Assembly (NCBI RefSeq): GCF_009687865.1 | Contig: NZ_BLAE01000003.1 | Span: 233,838-297,837 of the forward strand | Direction: 5' to 3' | Source: Acrocarpospora macrocephala | Lineage (GTDB): Bacteria > Actinomycetota > Actinomycetes > Streptosporangiales > Streptosporangiaceae | DNA length: 64,000 nt | In this document: piece after piece, positions 62,019-64,000 of the stretch | How positions within the stretch are numbered: position 1 is the first letter of the stretch | Layout: every line of letters starts with the position of its first letter | The notes under the pieces: model-generated | Told to the model about the DNA's origin: nothing | The model's database searches: none | The model's input: the letters and a program-made list of their open reading frames with translations, nothing else | Program-made: the position numbers and the translations under genes

Positions 62019-64000
62019 GCCGGAGTGCCTGTCCCACCCGGAGTCTGGTCCTGGTCCTGGTCCTGCGGCTGCTGGGGCTGGGCCTGGGGTTGCGGTTCGG
62101 GCTGGGGGCGCGTCGCGGGCTGGAAGTGCAGTTTGCCCTGCGGCGTCGGTCCTTGCTGGGGTAGTGGCTGGCGGCGGGCCTGGAGCAGCTGCCAGTACCG
62201 GTAGCCATGCCATGATCCGCCGATCATGATTCCGATCAGGCCGAGCACCAGCAGCACGCCCAGCGGGATGATGGCCGCGCCCGCCGGGATCGTGCCCGCG
62301 CGCACCGAGCCTTCGTCCTCGATGAGGTTGACCGGCGCTTCGGAAGGAGTCTCCGAGGGCTGGCCGCCACTCACGCCGGGGTCGCTGGGAGTGGGGTTGG
62401 CCGGGACGTCACCGGGCGTTTCGACGACCGGATCATCACCGCCCGCACCACCGCCGCCTCCGCCACTGCCGCCTCCACCGCCACTGGAGCCGCCACCGCC
62501 ACCGGAGCCGGAGGAGTTGTCCTGCGAGCCACGGTTGGAGGAGGAGGCCCGCGCGGTCGGGCTCGGGGTCACGGTGACGCGCGCGGTCACCGTCGGCTGG
62601 GGGCCGTCGAGGATGTCGGCGTTGTCATCGGGAGCCTGCCGTTCGCCGGTGTCGGTGAAGTTCTGGTTGCCGCCGCCGTTGTCGTCGCCGTCGTTCTGGG
62701 GGTCGTCATCGCCGTCGGCCGGGGGCGTCGGGGTGCTGGACGTGGTCGGCGTGGGCGACGGTGAGGGAGTCGCGTTGGTGGCCGATTCCAGGTCCTCGGC
62801 GATGGCGAGCGCCTGTTCCCTGAGCTTGTCGGGCAGCTTGGCCCCGCCCAGTTCGACCACCTTCGCCTGGGCCACGTCGCTCACCGCATACCGGATGAGC
62901 CCGGCGACGGCCCGACGTTTGCCCTCGGGGAGCGGGTTGCTGCCGTCGCTCCCGTTCGCCGGGACCGCCAGGTAGTGAATCATCGGCATCGGGTACGCGC
63001 CCGCGGCGCCGGTGTTGTCGAAATGAGGTGTTCTGGTGCCGTCCGGGTTCTCTGTCATCAGGTCGAACCCGGCGAGGATCGAGGCCGCGGTCGGCGGTAC
63101 GTATTTCCCCGCCGCGTTCCGCAGCGGCGAGACGCCCAGCGGGAACCCCCGCTTGGCCAGCGCGCTCACCTCGGTGATGTCGACATAGCCGAACCCGCCG
63201 GTCTCGCTGCGCACGTGTTCGGCTTGCGGGTCGTCCGCCTTGACCGCGCCGAACCGGCTGGCGACACGCTCGGCGGCCTCCCAGCCGTAGATGTAGCCGC
63301 TGTACCCGGGGTAGAGGGGCGTCAGGATGGTACTTCCCGGGGGTGTCTCGAAGAGTTTGCCGTACTGGTCGGAGGTTATGTTGGCGGCCATCCACTGGGA
63401 GAGCAGCTCGTTCTGGCCGGACGCGCCGAACCGGACGCCCCGGTTGACGGTGTTCTTGGGCGGGAGTTCGCAGCCGCGGTTGTGGATGGAGAGCAGGCTC
63501 GGGCGGGTGGTATTGCCGAGCGAGCCCCAGCGGGCCACGTGTGTGGCGGTTTCGCCGGAGTCGCCGTTGAGCATGCGGGCCACCGTGTCGGCGTCCAGCC
63601 GGGCGTCCCGGATGATCCTCCCGGCGTACTCGGCGCTGTTGGCGATGGCCAGGGCGGTGAGGGAGATCGGCGCGTACTCGACCTTGCCCGCCAGGGCCTC
63701 TCTCGTCTTCTTGCTAGCCTCCGTGTCGAGCGTGTCGAAGGGCACGCTGGTGACGGTGAAGTCGGCGCCGCGCGCGAACGCGCTCTCGAAACCCGTCAGG
63801 AGGCTGGCCGCGCCTCCTTCCGAGGTGGAGCGGGTGACCGAGACGTCCACGTGCTGGGGGAGCTGGAGCGCGTCCTCGGTCCAGGCCTCCATGACCGCCG
63901 CGATGTTGCTGCTCCCGGAGAGGCTCACCGGGTCGCCGAGGCGGGGGGTGGTGGGCGGGTCGGGGAGGGGCGGGATGCTCGGCTCCGGTACCGGCGGGGG
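62015..64000 (-). CDS. Membrane-anchored PstS-like protein, N-terminus beyond window
   Basis: The frame is open to the window edge; an internal GTG at 63928 is probably not the start, because the upstream PPPVPEPSIPPLPDPP codons look like a linker of the same protein. The visible part has a PBP-like domain (VSLSGSSNIAAVMEAWTEDALQ, LLSIHNRGCELPPKNTVNRGVRFGASGQNELLSQW, TTPGST-like PPGSTILTPLYPGYSGYIYGWEAAE), a Gly/Ser-rich spacer (NSSGSGGGGGSSGGGGGSGG), a membrane span (GAAIIPLGVLLVLGLIGIMIGG) and a Gln/Pro-rich cytoplasmic tail. A transport role is unlikely without permeases; it is cotranscribed with the sortase-like gene. Confidence 0.8.
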   Translation of the reverse strand, partial: PPPVPEPSIPPLPDPPTTPRLGDPVSLSGSSNIAAVMEAWTEDALQLPQHVDVSVTRSTSEGGAASLLTGFESAFARGADFTVTSVPFDTLDTEASKKTREALAGKVEYAPISLTALAIANSAEYAGRIIRDARLDADTVARMLNGDSGETATHVARWGSLGNTTRPSLLSIHNRGCELPPKNTVNRGVRFGASGQNELLSQWMAANITSDQYGKLFETPPGSTILTPLYPGYSGYIYGWEAAERVASRFGAVKADDPQAEHVRSETGGFGYVDITEVSALAKRGFPLGVSPLRNAAGKYVPPTAASILAGFDLMTENPDGTRTPHFDNTGAAGAYPMPMIHYLAVPANGSDGSNPLPEGKRRAVAGLIRYAVSDVAQAKVVELGGAKLPDKLREQALAIAEDLESATNATPSPSPTPTTSSTPTPPADGDDDPQNDGDDNGGGNQNFTDTGERQAPDDNADILDGPQPTVTARVTVTPSPTARASSSNRGSQDNSSGSGGGGGSSGGGGGSGGGGGGAGGDDPVVETPGDVPANPTPSDPGVSGGQPSETPSEAPVNLIEDEGSVRAGTIPAGAAIIPLGVLLVLGLIGIMIGGSWHGYRYWQLLQARRQPLPQQGPTPQGKLHFQPATRPQPEPQPQAQPQQPQDQDQDQTPGGTGTPA

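Overview
The window is high-GC DNA with actinomycete-style codon use, many GTG starts and AGGAGG-like ribosome binding sites. A CelR/CebR-type cellulase operator, a fused double-permease betaine transporter, class E and F sortases, and DUF6247 and DUF6571-like proteins point to the Actinomycetes, most likely Streptosporangiales (Streptosporangiaceae). The genus is an inference; no rRNA or tRNA gene is visible.

Layout. 1-4.6 kb: a secreted GH9 cellulase cut by the window edge, with a CelR/CebR box; a Pro/Gln-rich membrane protein; a divergent MarR regulator and NAD(P)H-binding oxidoreductase. 4.7-8.6 kb: a four-gene ABC importer of unknown substrate. 8.8-23.2 kb and 35.0-36.1 kb: a choline/glycine betaine catabolic locus with betaine uptake (binding protein, fused permease, ATPase), a choline dehydrogenase, a dimethylglycine dehydrogenase-like enzyme, heterotetrameric sarcosine oxidase and an IclR regulator. 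A Rieske oxygenase suited to the betaine-to-dimethylglycine step lies 12 kb away, beyond unrelated genes. The sarcosine oxidase alpha subunit is fused to the gamma subunit and carries two repeat-rich in-frame insertions.

23.4-35 kb: accessory genes. They include a pair of uncharacterised actinobacterial proteins, a decayed zinc ABC ATPase and a truncated membrane-protein copy, a copper module (membrane protein, PCu(A)C chaperone, DyP peroxidase), a sulfotransferase with a duplicated fragment, a SigJ/TIGR02960-like sigma factor, and an HxlR regulator divergent from an imine-reductase-like enzyme. 36-42 kb: small housekeeping-type genes (histidine phosphatase, GerMN-domain protein, DUF2087, alpha/beta hydrolase, DUF6247, beta-helix protein, endonuclease V). 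The 3' end of the endonuclease V gene is amplified as a 61-bp tandem repeat.

42.3-46.5 kb: a compact cell-wall sorting locus. It holds a secreted Ser/Pro-rich protein, a class F sortase, an HtaA-like LPKTG surface protein, a class E sortase and a 58-residue membrane protein. 46.5-64 kb: a cell-surface polysaccharide locus with two glycosyltransferases, an O-antigen-ligase-like protein, a methyltransferase, two sulfotransferases, a LbetaH acyltransferase, a glycosidase-like lipoprotein, an Ig-like secreted protein and two PstS-like proteins. It also has a flippase fused in frame to a Wzz-like protein and a sortase-fold membrane protein without any cysteine. This last set (membrane-anchored PstS-like protein, cysteine-less sortase, flippase-Wzz fusion, acyltransferase) is the best candidate here for an undescribed system.
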